NCBI GenBank assembly: GCA_028292835.1 | Contig: JAQGLP010000393.1 | Span: 1 to 8,875 of the forward strand | DNA: 8,875 bases | Direction: 5' to 3' | DNA from: Variovorax sp. | GTDB taxonomy: Bacteria > Pseudomonadota > Gammaproteobacteria > Burkholderiales > Burkholderiaceae_C | Part shown: positions 1-6,492 of the stretch, in pieces | How the letters are laid out: every line of letters begins with the position of its first letter | Numbering within the stretch: the stretch's first letter is position 1 | Notes under the pieces: generated by a model | Databases searched by the model: none | What the model saw: only the letters and a program-made list of their open reading frames with translations | What the model was told of the DNA's origin: nothing | Program-made: the position numbers and the translations under genes

Positions 1-376
1 GGGCATACCGTGCAGACCAAGGGCTCGCTTCAGAAATTGCCGGGCAGCGGCTTGGTCTCGCTTCGCGCGTAACAGAGAGATAGATAGAGAGAGAGAGTCG
101 ACGGTGTTGCCCTTGCGGTCGACCGCCCGGTACAGACACCTCCACTGGCCGGCGACCTCGATGCAAGTCTTGTCCTCCATACGCCAGCTCGATCTTGATT
201 GCCCAGCGGTGCACGGTGGCATGATCAATGGACACGCCGCGCTCCTGCATCATTTCTTCGATGTGTCGCAAGCTCAATGGATAGCGCACGCAGGTGGGCA
301 TCACTTCCAACGGATAGTGCATGCGCTTGATCACCTTCTTCAGGGCTTCAATCATCGCCGGGACCTCGCCTTTCAT
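1..376 (-). pseudogene. IS6-family transposase, frameshifted and partial
   Basis: Reading the minus strand from the ATG at 376 gives an IS6-type N-terminus. It includes YPLSLRHIEEMMQERG and then DHATVHRWAIKI, the helix-turn-helix region that precedes the DDE catalytic domain. Straight after HRWAIKIE the reading shifts by one base. The next frame gives WRMEDKTCIEVAGQWRCLYRAVDRKGNTVD, and later AKRDQAAARQFLKRALGLHGMP to the window edge. Intact relatives have roughly 17 residues between HRWAIK and the WRMDETY motif; here they are gone, so a deletion probably caused the shift. About four residues are also missing between CVR and YPLSL, and the WRMDETY motif is altered to WRMEDKT. Six extra residues of Ser/Leu/Ile come from a microsatellite. 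Function is certainly lost unless the frameshift is a sequencing error. Confidence 0.75.
74..97. repeat. GA/GATA microsatellite inside the transposase remnant
   Basis: The plus strand reads as alternating GA dinucleotides interrupted by two GATA units, a simple low-complexity repeat of about 24 bp. On the minus strand it encodes Ser-Leu-Ser-Leu-Ser-Ile-Ser-Leu between the transposase motifs NTVD and RAKRD. Intact IS6 transposases have FLLTA-like residues there, so the tract adds about 18 nt without changing frame. Confidence 0.8.
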
Positions 377-398
377 GCGGCCGAAGATTTACCGTGCT

Positions 399-418
399 GC
401 CGTTACTGCGCCAGAACC
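399..418 (-). repeat. Putative terminal inverted repeat of the IS6/IS240-like element
   Basis: Read on the minus strand from 418 the end is GGTTCTGGCGCAGTAACGGC. The first eight bases match my recollection of IS240-type ends. The partner repeat is beyond the left window edge, so the repeat cannot be confirmed by pairing. Confidence 0.45.
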
Positions 419-568
419 CTGCTGCATTCATCAATCCTCCAGCACGAAGACCAGAGGATCGCATTGTGCAATTTATGACACAGTAAGGTTAGATGACCTC
501 AACACCCACCGCGCGAAGCGCATCCGACGGCGCGACCGGCACGCGTGGCTCGGTGCGGCGTAGCAGCC
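419..568. other. Gap between the IS relic and the first M20 gene, no gene seen
   Basis: I see no convincing coding frame, RNA gene or intrinsic terminator here. A small ATTG-TG-CAAT symmetry (464-473) is the only structure noted. The region is somewhat AT-richer near 440-490 than the flanking genes, which fits a junction at the IS edge. Confidence 0.4.
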
Positions 569-1759
569 CTATGGGGCGACGTCTGCGTGCAGAAACCGCT
601 CGGCCAGCAGTACCCAGTACGCCGAACCGATGGCCACGTTATTGTCGTTGAAGTCGTAGCCCGGGTTGTGCACCATGCAGGCACCTGCGTCGTCACCCTC
701 GCCGTTACCGATCAGCAGGTAGCTGCCCGGCACGCGCTCGAGCATGAAGGCGAAGTCCTCGCTGCCGGACAGGGCCGGACCCTGCAGAGTAACGCGGTCC
801 GGGCCGAGCAGCTCCAGCGCCACCTCGCGCGCGAAGGCGGTTTCCTCGGGCGTGTTGACCAGCACGGCATAGCCGGGCCGCCAGTCGATGTGCGTCGTGA
901 CGCCGAAACTCTCGGCCTGCGCCGCGACGAGCGCCTTGATGCGCCGCTCCAGCGTCGCGCGGACCTCCCGATCGAGCGAGCGAACGCTCAGCTCCAGCGT
1001 CGCGCGCTGCGGGATCACGTTGTTGGCCTTGCCGGCGTGCAGCGCGCCGACCGTCACCACCGCCATCTGCAGCGGATCGACGTTGCGTGACACCACGGTC
1101 TGCAGCGCCATCACGATGCCGGCCGCCGCCACGACCGGATCGGCCGCGCGATGCGGCATGGCGCCGTGGCCACCGGTGCCTTCGAGCGTGACCGTGGCAT
1201 AGTCCGAGGAGGCCATCGCTGCGCCCTCGCGCAGCACCAGCCGGCCCTGCGGCACGTCGGGCATGTTGTGCATGGCGAAGACGGCGTCGCAGGGGTATTT
1301 GTCGAACAGTCCGTTCTCCATCATGCGCAGCGCCCCGCCGCCGCCTTCCTCGGCGGGCTGGAAGATCAGGTTCAGCGTGCCCGAGAAGCGCCCGCGCTCG
1401 GCCAAGTGACGCGCGGCAGCCAGCAGCATGACGGTGTGGCCGTCGTGGCCACAGGCGTGCATCACGCCCACGTGGCGGCTCGCGTAGTCCAGGCCGGTGG
1501 CCTCGTCGATCGGCAGCGCATCCATGTCGGCGCGCAGCCCGAGCCGGCGGGGGCCGTCGCCGCGCGTGAGCCGGCCCACCACGCCGGTGCCGCCCAGACC
1601 GCGCTCGACCGCGTAGCCCCAGCCTTGCAGCTTCTCGGCGACCAGGGCCGAGGTGCGGTGCTCGTCGAACGCCAGTTCGGGGTGGCGGTGGATGTCGTGC
1701 CTGAGGCCGATGAACTCCTCCGCGTGTTCTTGCAACGTGTCGATCAGCGTGGTCACCAT
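569..1759 (-). CDS. M20D-family amidohydrolase (hippurate / N-acyl-amino-acid hydrolase type)
   Basis: This is a cytoplasmic metallohydrolase of 396 residues, normal for M20D enzymes, with no signal peptide. Such enzymes split N-acyl amino acids (hippurate, N-acetyl or IAA-amino acids) into an acid and an amino acid. Visible motifs in order are HDIHRHPELAF (21-31), the metal motif HACGHDGH (101-108) with Cys103 and His105 as ligands, Glu137-Glu138 in FQPAEEGGGG, His164 in AMHN, the dimerisation segment around GTGGHGAMPH (194-203), SGSEDF (331-336) and the C-terminal ligand His364 in MVHNPGYDFND. All expected metal ligands and the general-base Glu are present. The ATG is preceded by AGGAGG (1762-1767), which overlaps the stop of the upstream binding-protein gene, so translation is probably coupled. 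The exact substrate cannot be read from sequence. Confidence 0.92.
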   Translation of the reverse strand: MVTTLIDTLQEHAEEFIGLRHDIHRHPELAFDEHRTSALVAEKLQGWGYAVERGLGGTGVVGRLTRGDGPRRLGLRADMDALPIDEATGLDYASRHVGVMHACGHDGHTVMLLAAARHLAERGRFSGTLNLIFQPAEEGGGGALRMMENGLFDKYPCDAVFAMHNMPDVPQGRLVLREGAAMASSDYATVTLEGTGGHGAMPHRAADPVVAAAGIVMALQTVVSRNVDPLQMAVVTVGALHAGKANNVIPQRATLELSVRSLDREVRATLERRIKALVAAQAESFGVTTHIDWRPGYAVLVNTPEETAFAREVALELLGPDRVTLQGPALSGSEDFAFMLERVPGSYLLIGNGEGDDAGACMVHNPGYDFNDNNVAIGSAYWVLLAERFLHADVAP

Positions 1760-1761
1760 GG

Positions 1762-1767
1762 CCTCCT
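1762..1767 (-). promoter_or_regulatory. Shine-Dalgarno site of the first M20 gene, overlapping the upstream stop codon
   Basis: The minus strand reads AGGAGG and then two bases before the ATG at 1759. The last G of the site side overlaps the TGA stop of the binding-protein gene (1767-1769). Only 7 nt separate the stop and start codons, which supports one transcript and coupled translation. Confidence 0.7.
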
Positions 1768-2750
1768 CACTGCGGCTGGAGATTGATCGACTTGGCGATG
1801 GCGCGGTAGCGCGCGGTTTCCGCTTCGAAGAACTTGGCCGCTTCGCCCAGCGACATCGGGGCCGACGCCACCTGCGTCTGCGCCGCCAGCTGCGAACGCA
1901 CGGCAGGGTCTTTCAGGGTAGCGCCGATCGCCTTGTGCAAGCGCTCGACCACGTTTTCCGGTGTGTGCTTCGGCACCATGAAGCCGCTCCAGATCTTGTA
2001 GTCAAAGTTTTTCAGCTCCTTGCCTTCGCTGACCGAAGGCACGTTCTTGAGCAGTTCGGAGCGCTGTGCGCCGAGCTGGCCGATCACCTTGAGCCGGCCC
2101 TGCTCGGCCAGCGCGCCCATGCCCGCGCTGTACACCAGCACGGCGAAATCGACCGAGCCGCCCCCGATGTCCTGCAGCAGTGGCGCGTTGCCCTTGTAGG
2201 GTGCGTGCACCAGCTTGATGCCGGCATCCTGCTGCACCTTCTCGAGGATCAGGTGGTAGAGCGAGCCGACGCCCACGCTGCCGTAGGTCAGCGGCTTGTC
2301 GGCGGACTTGCGCGCCAGCGCGATGAGCTCGTCGACGCTGTTGGCCGGCAGGTCCTTGCGGGCGACGAACACCATCACCGCGTCGGCCACCGGCTGCACG
2401 AGCCGGAATTCCTCGGTCTTGAGCTTCACGGCCGAGTTTGCCAGGGGCGACAGGATCACCTCGTTGGCCGAGCCCTGGAAGATGTAGTAGCCGTCGGCGG
2501 GCGCCGCCAGCACCTTCTGCGCCGCGATCGCGCCGCTGACGCCGCCGAGGTTTTCCACGATGACCTGCTGCCCCAATTCCTTGCCCAGCGGCACGGTGAA
2601 GATGCGTGCCGTCGCATCGGACGGTCCGCCGGCCGGGTACGGCACCATCAGGGTGACGGGCTTGGCGGGATAGTTCTCGGCCAGGGCGGCGCCCGTGGCC
2701 AGCAGCAGGCCGGCGAGAAGGACGCCGCAGCGCCTGACGATCGGTTTCAT
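1767..2750 (-). CDS. Bug / tripartite tricarboxylate transporter-type periplasmic substrate-binding protein
   Basis: The protein has 327 residues, the usual size for the TctC/Bug family of extracytoplasmic receptors, which bind carboxylates, amino acids and related small acids. Residues 1-24 form a clear Sec signal: Arg-rich start (MKPIVRR), a hydrophobic Leu/Ala/Gly core and an ALA cleavage site before ENYPAKP. The mature start then shows the family pattern YPAKPVTLMVPYPAGGPSDATAR, where the glycine-rich loop contacts the ligand carboxylate. An upstream in-frame GTG/ATG extension exists, but the ATG at 2750 is chosen because AGGAGA lies 5 nt before it and the signal peptide starts there. It is the first gene of an operon with the M20 enzyme and diverges from LysR. 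No TctA/TctB membrane genes are present in the window, so it is an orphan receptor here. The ligand may be the M20 substrate or product (inference). Confidence 0.92.
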   Translation of the reverse strand: MKPIVRRCGVLLAGLLLATGAALAENYPAKPVTLMVPYPAGGPSDATARIFTVPLGKELGQQVIVENLGGVSGAIAAQKVLAAPADGYYIFQGSANEVILSPLANSAVKLKTEEFRLVQPVADAVMVFVARKDLPANSVDELIALARKSADKPLTYGSVGVGSLYHLILEKVQQDAGIKLVHAPYKGNAPLLQDIGGGSVDFAVLVYSAGMGALAEQGRLKVIGQLGAQRSELLKNVPSVSEGKELKNFDYKIWSGFMVPKHTPENVVERLHKAIGATLKDPAVRSQLAAQTQVASAPMSLGEAAKFFEAETARYRAIAKSINLQPQ

Positions 2751-2755
2751 GGAAG

Positions 2756-2761
2756 TCTCCT
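2756..2761 (-). promoter_or_regulatory. Shine-Dalgarno site fixing the start of the binding-protein gene
   Basis: The minus strand reads AGGAGA, 5 nt before the ATG at 2750. The more upstream in-frame start at 2834 has no comparable site and would bury the signal peptide behind 28 residues. Confidence 0.7.
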
Positions 2762-2832
2762 GGAGGGCGCACTCGTGGGCGCTTTGTGGGTGGACTGGCA
2801 GGACGGCGCCCTGAAGTCCGGAACGGCCCGGC

Positions 2833-2862
2833 ATCGTAGAAGTGCCACGTCAAAACATCCAA
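2833..2862 (-). promoter_or_regulatory. Candidate sigma-70 promoter for the binding protein-M20 operon
   Basis: On the minus strand TTGGAT (2857-2862) and TACGAT (2833-2838) are separated by 18 nt, a weak but acceptable -35/-10 pair. The -35 element overlaps the palindrome at 2854-2875, which would suit control by a bound regulator. This is pattern matching only; another -35-like TTGACG sits nearby at 2848-2853 without a well-spaced -10. Confidence 0.3.
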
Positions 2863-2875
2863 TGCATTGTTTGTT
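2854..2875. promoter_or_regulatory. Palindromic operator candidate between LysR and the binding-protein operon
   Basis: The sequence AACATCCAATGCATTGTTTGTT contains the perfect 10-bp palindrome CAATGCATTG (2860-2869). Four further pairing positions lie on each side after a 2-bp mismatch, so 18 of 22 bases are symmetric. It lies 43 bp before the LysR start and about 100 bp before the divergent binding-protein start, the usual place for a LysR-type regulator site. It does not show a tidy T-N11-A box, so LysR as the binding partner is an inference. Confidence 0.45.
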
Positions 2876-2918
2876 GATTTAGCATGCGGCGGATGAATAC
2901 CTCCCGGAAAAGCACACC

Positions 2919-3803
2919 ATGACGCTGGTGCAGCTCAGGCACCTGATCGCGCTGGCCGAGAGCGGCTCGTTCAGCAAGTCGGCCCATGCGCTGTGCCTGA
3001 CCCAGTCGGCGCTCAGCCGCAGCATCCGCGCGCTGGAGGACGAACTGGGCGCACCCCTGTTCGACCGCATCGGACGCCGCAACGAGCTCACGCCGTTCGG
3101 TCGCGAGGTGGTGGCGCGCGCGGGGCCCCTAATGTTGGAGGCCGAGGAGCTGCGCGACAGCGGCCGGCGGATGAGGGAGGGCCATGCCGGCGTGCTGCGC
3201 GTCGGCATGGGCTCGGGCCCGGGGGCCATGCTGATGACGCCACTGCTGATGCGCATGGCGACTCTGCATCCAAGGGTGCGGGTAGTGGTGGCGCGCGGGG
3301 GCACCGAGCTGCTGGCGCAAGCGCTGCGCGAGCGCACGCTGGACGCGCTGGTGGTCGATGCGCGTTCGCTCAAGCCGGCGGCCGACCTGCAAGTGGACGA
3401 GCTCCATGAGATGCGCGGCGTCTTCATGTGCCGCCGAGGACACCCGCTTGCCCGACACCGCGGCGAGCTGACGTTCGAGGCGGTGCAGCACTACCCGATC
3501 GCTTCCACTCCGCTCAGCGACGAGGTGGCGCGGACCCTGATCGAATGCTACGGTCCGCAGGCTAATCCCGCACTGTGCGTGACCCTGCAGTGCGAGGATA
3601 TCCACAGTTTGGTCGAGGTGACGCGCCGCAGCAACGCTGTGCTGCTGGCCATCCGCGCCGCCGCCCCAGGCTTGGTCGAGCTCAGGATGACGCCGCCACT
3701 GGAGGGCGTCGCGCGCTTCGGCCTGGTGACCTTGTGCCAGCGCAGCGCGCCGCCGGCGCTGACGATCCTGCGTGCACTGATACGGGAGCTGCTGCACGAC
3801 TGA
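2919..3803 (+). CDS. LysR-family transcriptional regulator
   Basis: A 294-residue protein of standard LysR length. The N-terminal winged helix-turn-helix is plain: LRHLIALAESGSFSKSAHAL (6-25), LTQSALSRSIRALEDELGAPLFDR (28-50) and the wing RRNELTPFGREVV (53-65). Residues of about 90-290 form the two-lobed periplasmic-binding-like effector domain, beginning at GVLRVGMGSGPGAML. The start is the ATG at 2919 with a modest GGAAAAG about 6 nt upstream; the LysR fold begins at once, so no longer form is needed. It is divergent from the binding protein-M20 operon, the classic arrangement in which LysR activates its neighbour when an inducer is present and represses itself. The effector is unknown; by context it may be an acyl amino acid, an organic acid or a hydrolysis product. 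Confidence 0.93.
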   Translation: MTLVQLRHLIALAESGSFSKSAHALCLTQSALSRSIRALEDELGAPLFDRIGRRNELTPFGREVVARAGPLMLEAEELRDSGRRMREGHAGVLRVGMGSGPGAMLMTPLLMRMATLHPRVRVVVARGGTELLAQALRERTLDALVVDARSLKPAADLQVDELHEMRGVFMCRRGHPLARHRGELTFEAVQHYPIASTPLSDEVARTLIECYGPQANPALCVTLQCEDIHSLVEVTRRSNAVLLAIRAAAPGLVELRMTPPLEGVARFGLVTLCQRSAPPALTILRALIRELLHD

Positions 3804-3976
3804 ACGAAGGCGTCGCCCTGGATGTGCCGGAAGCGGCCTTCGCTGTCGGTGGCTTCAACGTGGTCGATGCGCCCACCGGCCGCGCGCACTGCCATGACCG
3901 TGTGGCTCACCAGGAACTTCGCGCCCAAGTCCCCACGATTTTCAAGGAGCCCAGTCGGATGACGGCTCTGGTGCAA
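3804..3976 (-). pseudogene. Possible gene remnant, flavoprotein-like fragment
   Basis: No intact gene fits 3804-4089. On the minus strand an open reading continues from upstream of 3976 to the LysR stop and gives phrases such as GLLENRGDLGAKFLVSH and VRAAGGRIDHVEATDSEGR, ending HIQGDAFV. The second phrase resembles the strand-turn-strand that precedes the VVLATG segment of many FAD-dependent oxidoreductases. The resemblance stops exactly where the LysR coding sequence begins on the other strand, and there is no credible start or RBS. This suggests a truncated relic rather than a live gene. The family call is weak; it could also be chance open frame in GC-rich DNA. Confidence 0.3.
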
Positions 3977-4089
3977 AGGTGCCGCCTCGCCAGCAGTGTC
4001 GAATCCTACCCACTCCCGCTTTGGGTGGTGGCGGCCAGTTCCGCATCATTGGGTGTGATCGCGCTATCGCGACAAATCGAACCTGACAC

Positions 4090-4752
4090 CTAATCGCCCT
4101 TGCCGTCGTGTCCGGAAGAGCGCGGCAGGTTCCACTTGTAGCGCAGCGACAGGTAACGCAGCGTGAAGCACGCCGCCAAAGCGGCCCAAGTCCGGCCGCT
4201 CGACAACCATCCCAACTGCTTGCCAGCCACTTCAATGCTGGCGCCGACCAGCGCAGCCGACGCATAGATTTCCCGCTGAAGGATCACCGGTACCCGATTG
4301 AGCAGCACGTCGCGCGTCACGCCACCGCCCACAGCGGTGACCACGCCCAACAGCACCGCCACCTCGGCGTTGTGGCCAAAAATCATGGCCTTCTGCGCGC
4401 CGGTCACGGCAAACAGCCCCAGGCCCAAGGAGTCGAACAGGATCACCGGGTGCGCGAGGCGCACGACCAGCGCGTTTGGGGCCATCGTTATCAATGCGGC
4501 TGCCATGGCGATGGCGAGGTAGCGCCAATCGGTCAGCCCGGCCGGCGGTACAGCGCCAATGCAAAGGTCGCGTAGCACGCCCCCGCCGCACGCGACCGTG
4601 AACGCTATGACGATGACGCCGAACCAGTCGAGCCCGCGGTCCCTTGCCGCGACTGCACCGCTGATGGCAAAGGCGAATGTGCCGGCCAGATCGAGAATGG
4701 TGAACAGGCGGTGGTCGTTCAGGCCGGCAAGCGTCAATTGGTGGACGTTCAT
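4090..4752 (-). CDS. TRIC/UPF0126-family membrane protein (trimeric intracellular cation channel type)
   Basis: A 220-residue integral inner-membrane protein. The family signature is the duplicated glycine-rich motif: GGGVLRD (56-62) and GGGVTRD (142-148), each following a hydrophobic helix. Other family features are the opening LDLAGTFAFAISGAVAARDRGLD (20-42), DSLGLGLFAVTGAQKA (107-122) and the C-terminal LRYLSLRYKWNLP (198-210). About seven membrane segments can be drawn, as two related three-helix units plus a last helix. Bacterial members are homologous to animal TRIC channels and conduct monovalent cations in vitro; their physiological role is poorly known, and older annotation (YicG-like) is uncharacterised. 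The ATG at 4752 is chosen because the family's first helix follows directly and the length fits; no strong RBS is visible. A longer in-frame start to 4875 would add a foreign C-terminus-like stretch. It has no obvious link to amide catabolism. Confidence 0.85.
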   Translation of the reverse strand: MNVHQLTLAGLNDHRLFTILDLAGTFAFAISGAVAARDRGLDWFGVIVIAFTVACGGGVLRDLCIGAVPPAGLTDWRYLAIAMAAALITMAPNALVVRLAHPVILFDSLGLGLFAVTGAQKAMIFGHNAEVAVLLGVVTAVGGGVTRDVLLNRVPVILQREIYASAALVGASIEVAGKQLGWLSSGRTWAALAACFTLRYLSLRYKWNLPRSSGHDGKGD

Positions 4753-4776
4753 GCGTTCGGTTCGCGAGCAAAGGCA

Positions 4777-4952
4777 CGGGATCCAGCCGTAGCATAGCGA
4801 CAGGAGCCGGATGCCAATGCAGATCGACGCGGCCAGCCACAACCGCAGGTTGGATGACCCGAGGGGTAGCAGCACGCCAAGACGCAGATCCCGGAGGATG
4901 CACCGACATGCGCCGTGAGGTGGGCCGCCGTGTAGATGCCAAACAGGTCAAG
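4777..4952 (-). pseudogene. Frameshifted C-terminal remnant of a second TRIC/UPF0126-like protein
   Basis: Between the TRIC gene and the second M20 gene (4753-5014) there is no intact ORF. On the minus strand one frame reads LDLFGIYTAAHLTAHVGASSG (4952-4890). The next frame reads LLPLGSSNLRLW and then LAASICIGIRLLSLCYGWIP (down to 4777). Joined across one frameshift near 4875-4880 this resembles the C-terminal end of the adjacent intact protein: IYASAALVGA, LAACFTLRYLSLRYKWNLP. Shared points are the IY-A-A start, LAA, R-x-LSL-x-Y-x-W and the final Pro. The N-terminal two thirds are absent. The match was made by eye; a different small membrane protein remnant is possible. Confidence 0.4.
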
Positions 4953-5014
4953 CTGCGCTGCCGAGCGGCCGGTGCGCAGCGGACAGCGAGCACGGTGCGA
5001 GGCCGCCCTGCGTC

Positions 5015-6283
5015 TCACGCCGCGATGCCAGGGCACAACCACGCGCCGGCGGCAGTCAGCATGGCCTGCAGGCCGGTCTCGAGCGTCGGGTGGATCTGCG
5101 GCGCGAACTTCGGCGAGTGGTTGCTGGGGAGCTGGTTGACGGTCTTTTCCTCTTTGGCTTTAGCGTACACCGCTGGGTCGGTGCTGCCGACAAACCAAAA
5201 CACATAGGGCACGCCCCAAGTGCGGCCGAAGATGCTGAAGTCTTCGCTGGCCGACGCCGGACTGGGCGCCAGCGAGGCGTTCTCGCCGAACTGGTGGCCG
5301 AACGCCTGCGCCACCTTTTGCGTGGCCGCCAGATCGTTTTCGGTCAGCGGATAGCTGTTGATGGTGGTGAACTCGGGCGGACGCTCGGCACCGGAGGCAT
5401 CGCACTCGGCGCAGCAGATGCGGCGGATCGCCTTCTGCATGTACTCGCGCGTGTCCTCGTTGAAGGTGCGCATGTTCAGCTTGATGATGGCCTCGTCGGG
5501 GATGATGTTTTCCTTGGTGCCGGCTTGTAGCGAGCCGATTGTCAGCACCGCCGGCTCAGTCGGGGCGATTTCCCGCGAGACGATGGTCTGCAGGCGCAGT
5601 GTGGTCGCTGCCGCCATGATCACCGGATCGATCGAGGTCTGCGGCTGCGAGCCGTGCGAGCCGCGGCCGAACAGCTTGATCTTCAGGCTGTCTCCGGCCG
5701 ACAGCGTGACGCCGGGACGGTAGTTCACGGTGCCGGCCGGACCGACCATCACATGTTGCCCGAGGATGATGTCGGGCTTCGGGAAGCGGCCGTCGCCCCA
5801 GTCGCGCACCATGGCGCTGGCGCCTTCAGCTGTTTCCTCGCCCGGCTGGAACACGATCATCAGCGTGCCGCCCCAGGCGGCGCGATTCTTGGACAGGATG
5901 CGCGCAGCGCCGATCATCCATGTCACGTGCATGTCGTGGCCGCACGAGTGCGCAACGCCCACCTCGACGCCATCCGCGTCGCGCGCTGTCACTGTGCTGG
6001 CATACGGCAGCCCTGTGTTCTCGGCCATCGGCAGCGCATCCATGTCGGCGCGCAACATCACGGTCGGTCCGTCACCGTTTCTCATAACACAGACCACGCC
6101 GGTCGCACCGACGTTGCGCGTCACCTCGTAGCCGAAATCCTGCATTGCGTCGGCGACGATCTTGGCGGTACGGACTTCTTGCATCGACAACTCGGGATGC
6201 CGATGGACGTCCTTGTAGAGGGCTTCGAGTTCGGCGATCAGGGTGGAATCGGCGGAAGCGAGCGCTTGCGTGAGTGCATTCAT
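5015..6283 (-). CDS. M20-family amidohydrolase, second and divergent copy
   Basis: A cytoplasmic metallohydrolase of 422 residues, somewhat longer than the other M20 enzyme in the window. Motifs in order: DVHRHPELSMQE (25-36), RADMDALPM (78-86), the metal motif AHSCGHDMH (111-119) with Cys114 and His116, Glu149-Glu150 in FQPGEE, His177 in ILGQHV, the lid/dimer segment GRGSHGSQPQTSIDP (206-220), ASEDFSIF (345-352) and the last ligand His389 in LPSNHSPKFAP. All catalytic positions are present. The ending NHSPKFAP differs from the HNPGYDFND of the other copy, so they belong to different subgroups and are not a recent duplication. The ATG at 6283 is chosen over a TTG two codons upstream because TGGAG sits 6 nt before the ATG. 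It is divergent from the amidase gene. Probable reaction: hydrolysis of an N-acyl amino acid or similar amide; substrate unknown. Confidence 0.92.
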   Translation of the reverse strand: MNALTQALASADSTLIAELEALYKDVHRHPELSMQEVRTAKIVADAMQDFGYEVTRNVGATGVVCVMRNGDGPTVMLRADMDALPMAENTGLPYASTVTARDADGVEVGVAHSCGHDMHVTWMIGAARILSKNRAAWGGTLMIVFQPGEETAEGASAMVRDWGDGRFPKPDIILGQHVMVGPAGTVNYRPGVTLSAGDSLKIKLFGRGSHGSQPQTSIDPVIMAAATTLRLQTIVSREIAPTEPAVLTIGSLQAGTKENIIPDEAIIKLNMRTFNEDTREYMQKAIRRICCAECDASGAERPPEFTTINSYPLTENDLAATQKVAQAFGHQFGENASLAPSPASASEDFSIFGRTWGVPYVFWFVGSTDPAVYAKAKEEKTVNQLPSNHSPKFAPQIHPTLETGLQAMLTAAGAWLCPGIAA

Positions 6284-6289
6284 GGACAA

Positions 6290-6294
6290 CTCCA
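6290..6294 (-). promoter_or_regulatory. Shine-Dalgarno site deciding the second M20 start
   Basis: The minus strand reads TGGAG, then six bases, then ATG at 6283. The TTG at 6289 would touch this site with no spacer, so the ATG is preferred. Confidence 0.6.
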
Positions 6295-6480
6295 GAAGTG
6301 ACGAGCAACGTTGAAAAATGTGGCAGAAAGCGTGCCCGGCGGTTTACCCAATGCTGCGCGACCTGTGCCAAAGCTGCGGTCCTCGAAGCGCGCAAGCGGC
6401 GCTGCGGGCGCCACGCCATTTAGGATGGGATTGCGGGCAACAGATTAGGTACCGCGTCGTCGCGCACCCATCCACACAGC

Positions 6481-6486
6481 GAGGAG
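6481..6486 (+). promoter_or_regulatory. Shine-Dalgarno site of the amidase gene
   Basis: GAGGAG lies 6 nt before the ATG at 6493 and supports that start over internal in-frame Met codons. Confidence 0.65.
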
Positions 6487-6492
6487 ACATCT

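Larger units (their letters stand above)
1..418 (-). mobile_element. Partial, decayed IS6/IS240-like insertion sequence, cut by the window edge
   Basis: This is the 5' part of an IS6-family element read on the minus strand. The outer end is placed at 418 because the minus strand there begins GGTTCTGGCGCAGT. That resembles, from memory, the IS240-type terminal repeat, which starts GGTTCTGGTGCAAA. A transposase reading begins about 40 nt inside this end, as is usual for the family. The other end and any target duplication lie outside the window; the 8 bp beyond the visible end (419-426) read CTGCTGCA. The element is inactive because its transposase is broken. Family assignment is fairly sure; the exact boundary is less so. 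Confidence 0.7.
6284..6492. promoter_or_regulatory. Divergent intergenic region between the second M20 gene and the amidase
   Basis: These 209 bp must hold promoters for both divergent genes. I see a short perfect palindrome CAACGTTG (6307-6314) near the M20 start and a small TTGC-GG-GCAA symmetry (6432-6441) about 50 bp before the amidase. Neither is long enough to call an operator, and no convincing -35/-10 pair stands out for either direction. The AraC product encoded downstream is the most likely local regulator (inference). Confidence 0.35.

Noticed and set aside
464..473. ATTG-TG-CAAT symmetry between the IS relic and the first M20 gene
   Set aside because: Four-base arms are expected by chance, and no promoter or gene start depends on the site.
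104..478. A 124-codon plus-strand frame at the left end
   Set aside because: It is antisense to the IS6-family transposase remnant and has no family resemblance or ribosome site.
1653..2882. A 409-codon open frame on the plus strand, antisense to the binding-protein gene
   Set aside because: Its product is rich in His, Arg and Gln with no recognisable fold, as expected from the complement of a GC-rich gene. The opposite strand has a clear signal peptide and family motifs.
4753..4875. An upstream extension of the TRIC gene to a GTG at 4875
   Set aside because: The family length and first helix are already complete from the ATG at 4752. The extra 41 residues look like the C-terminus of another protein, and the region lacks an RBS for that start.
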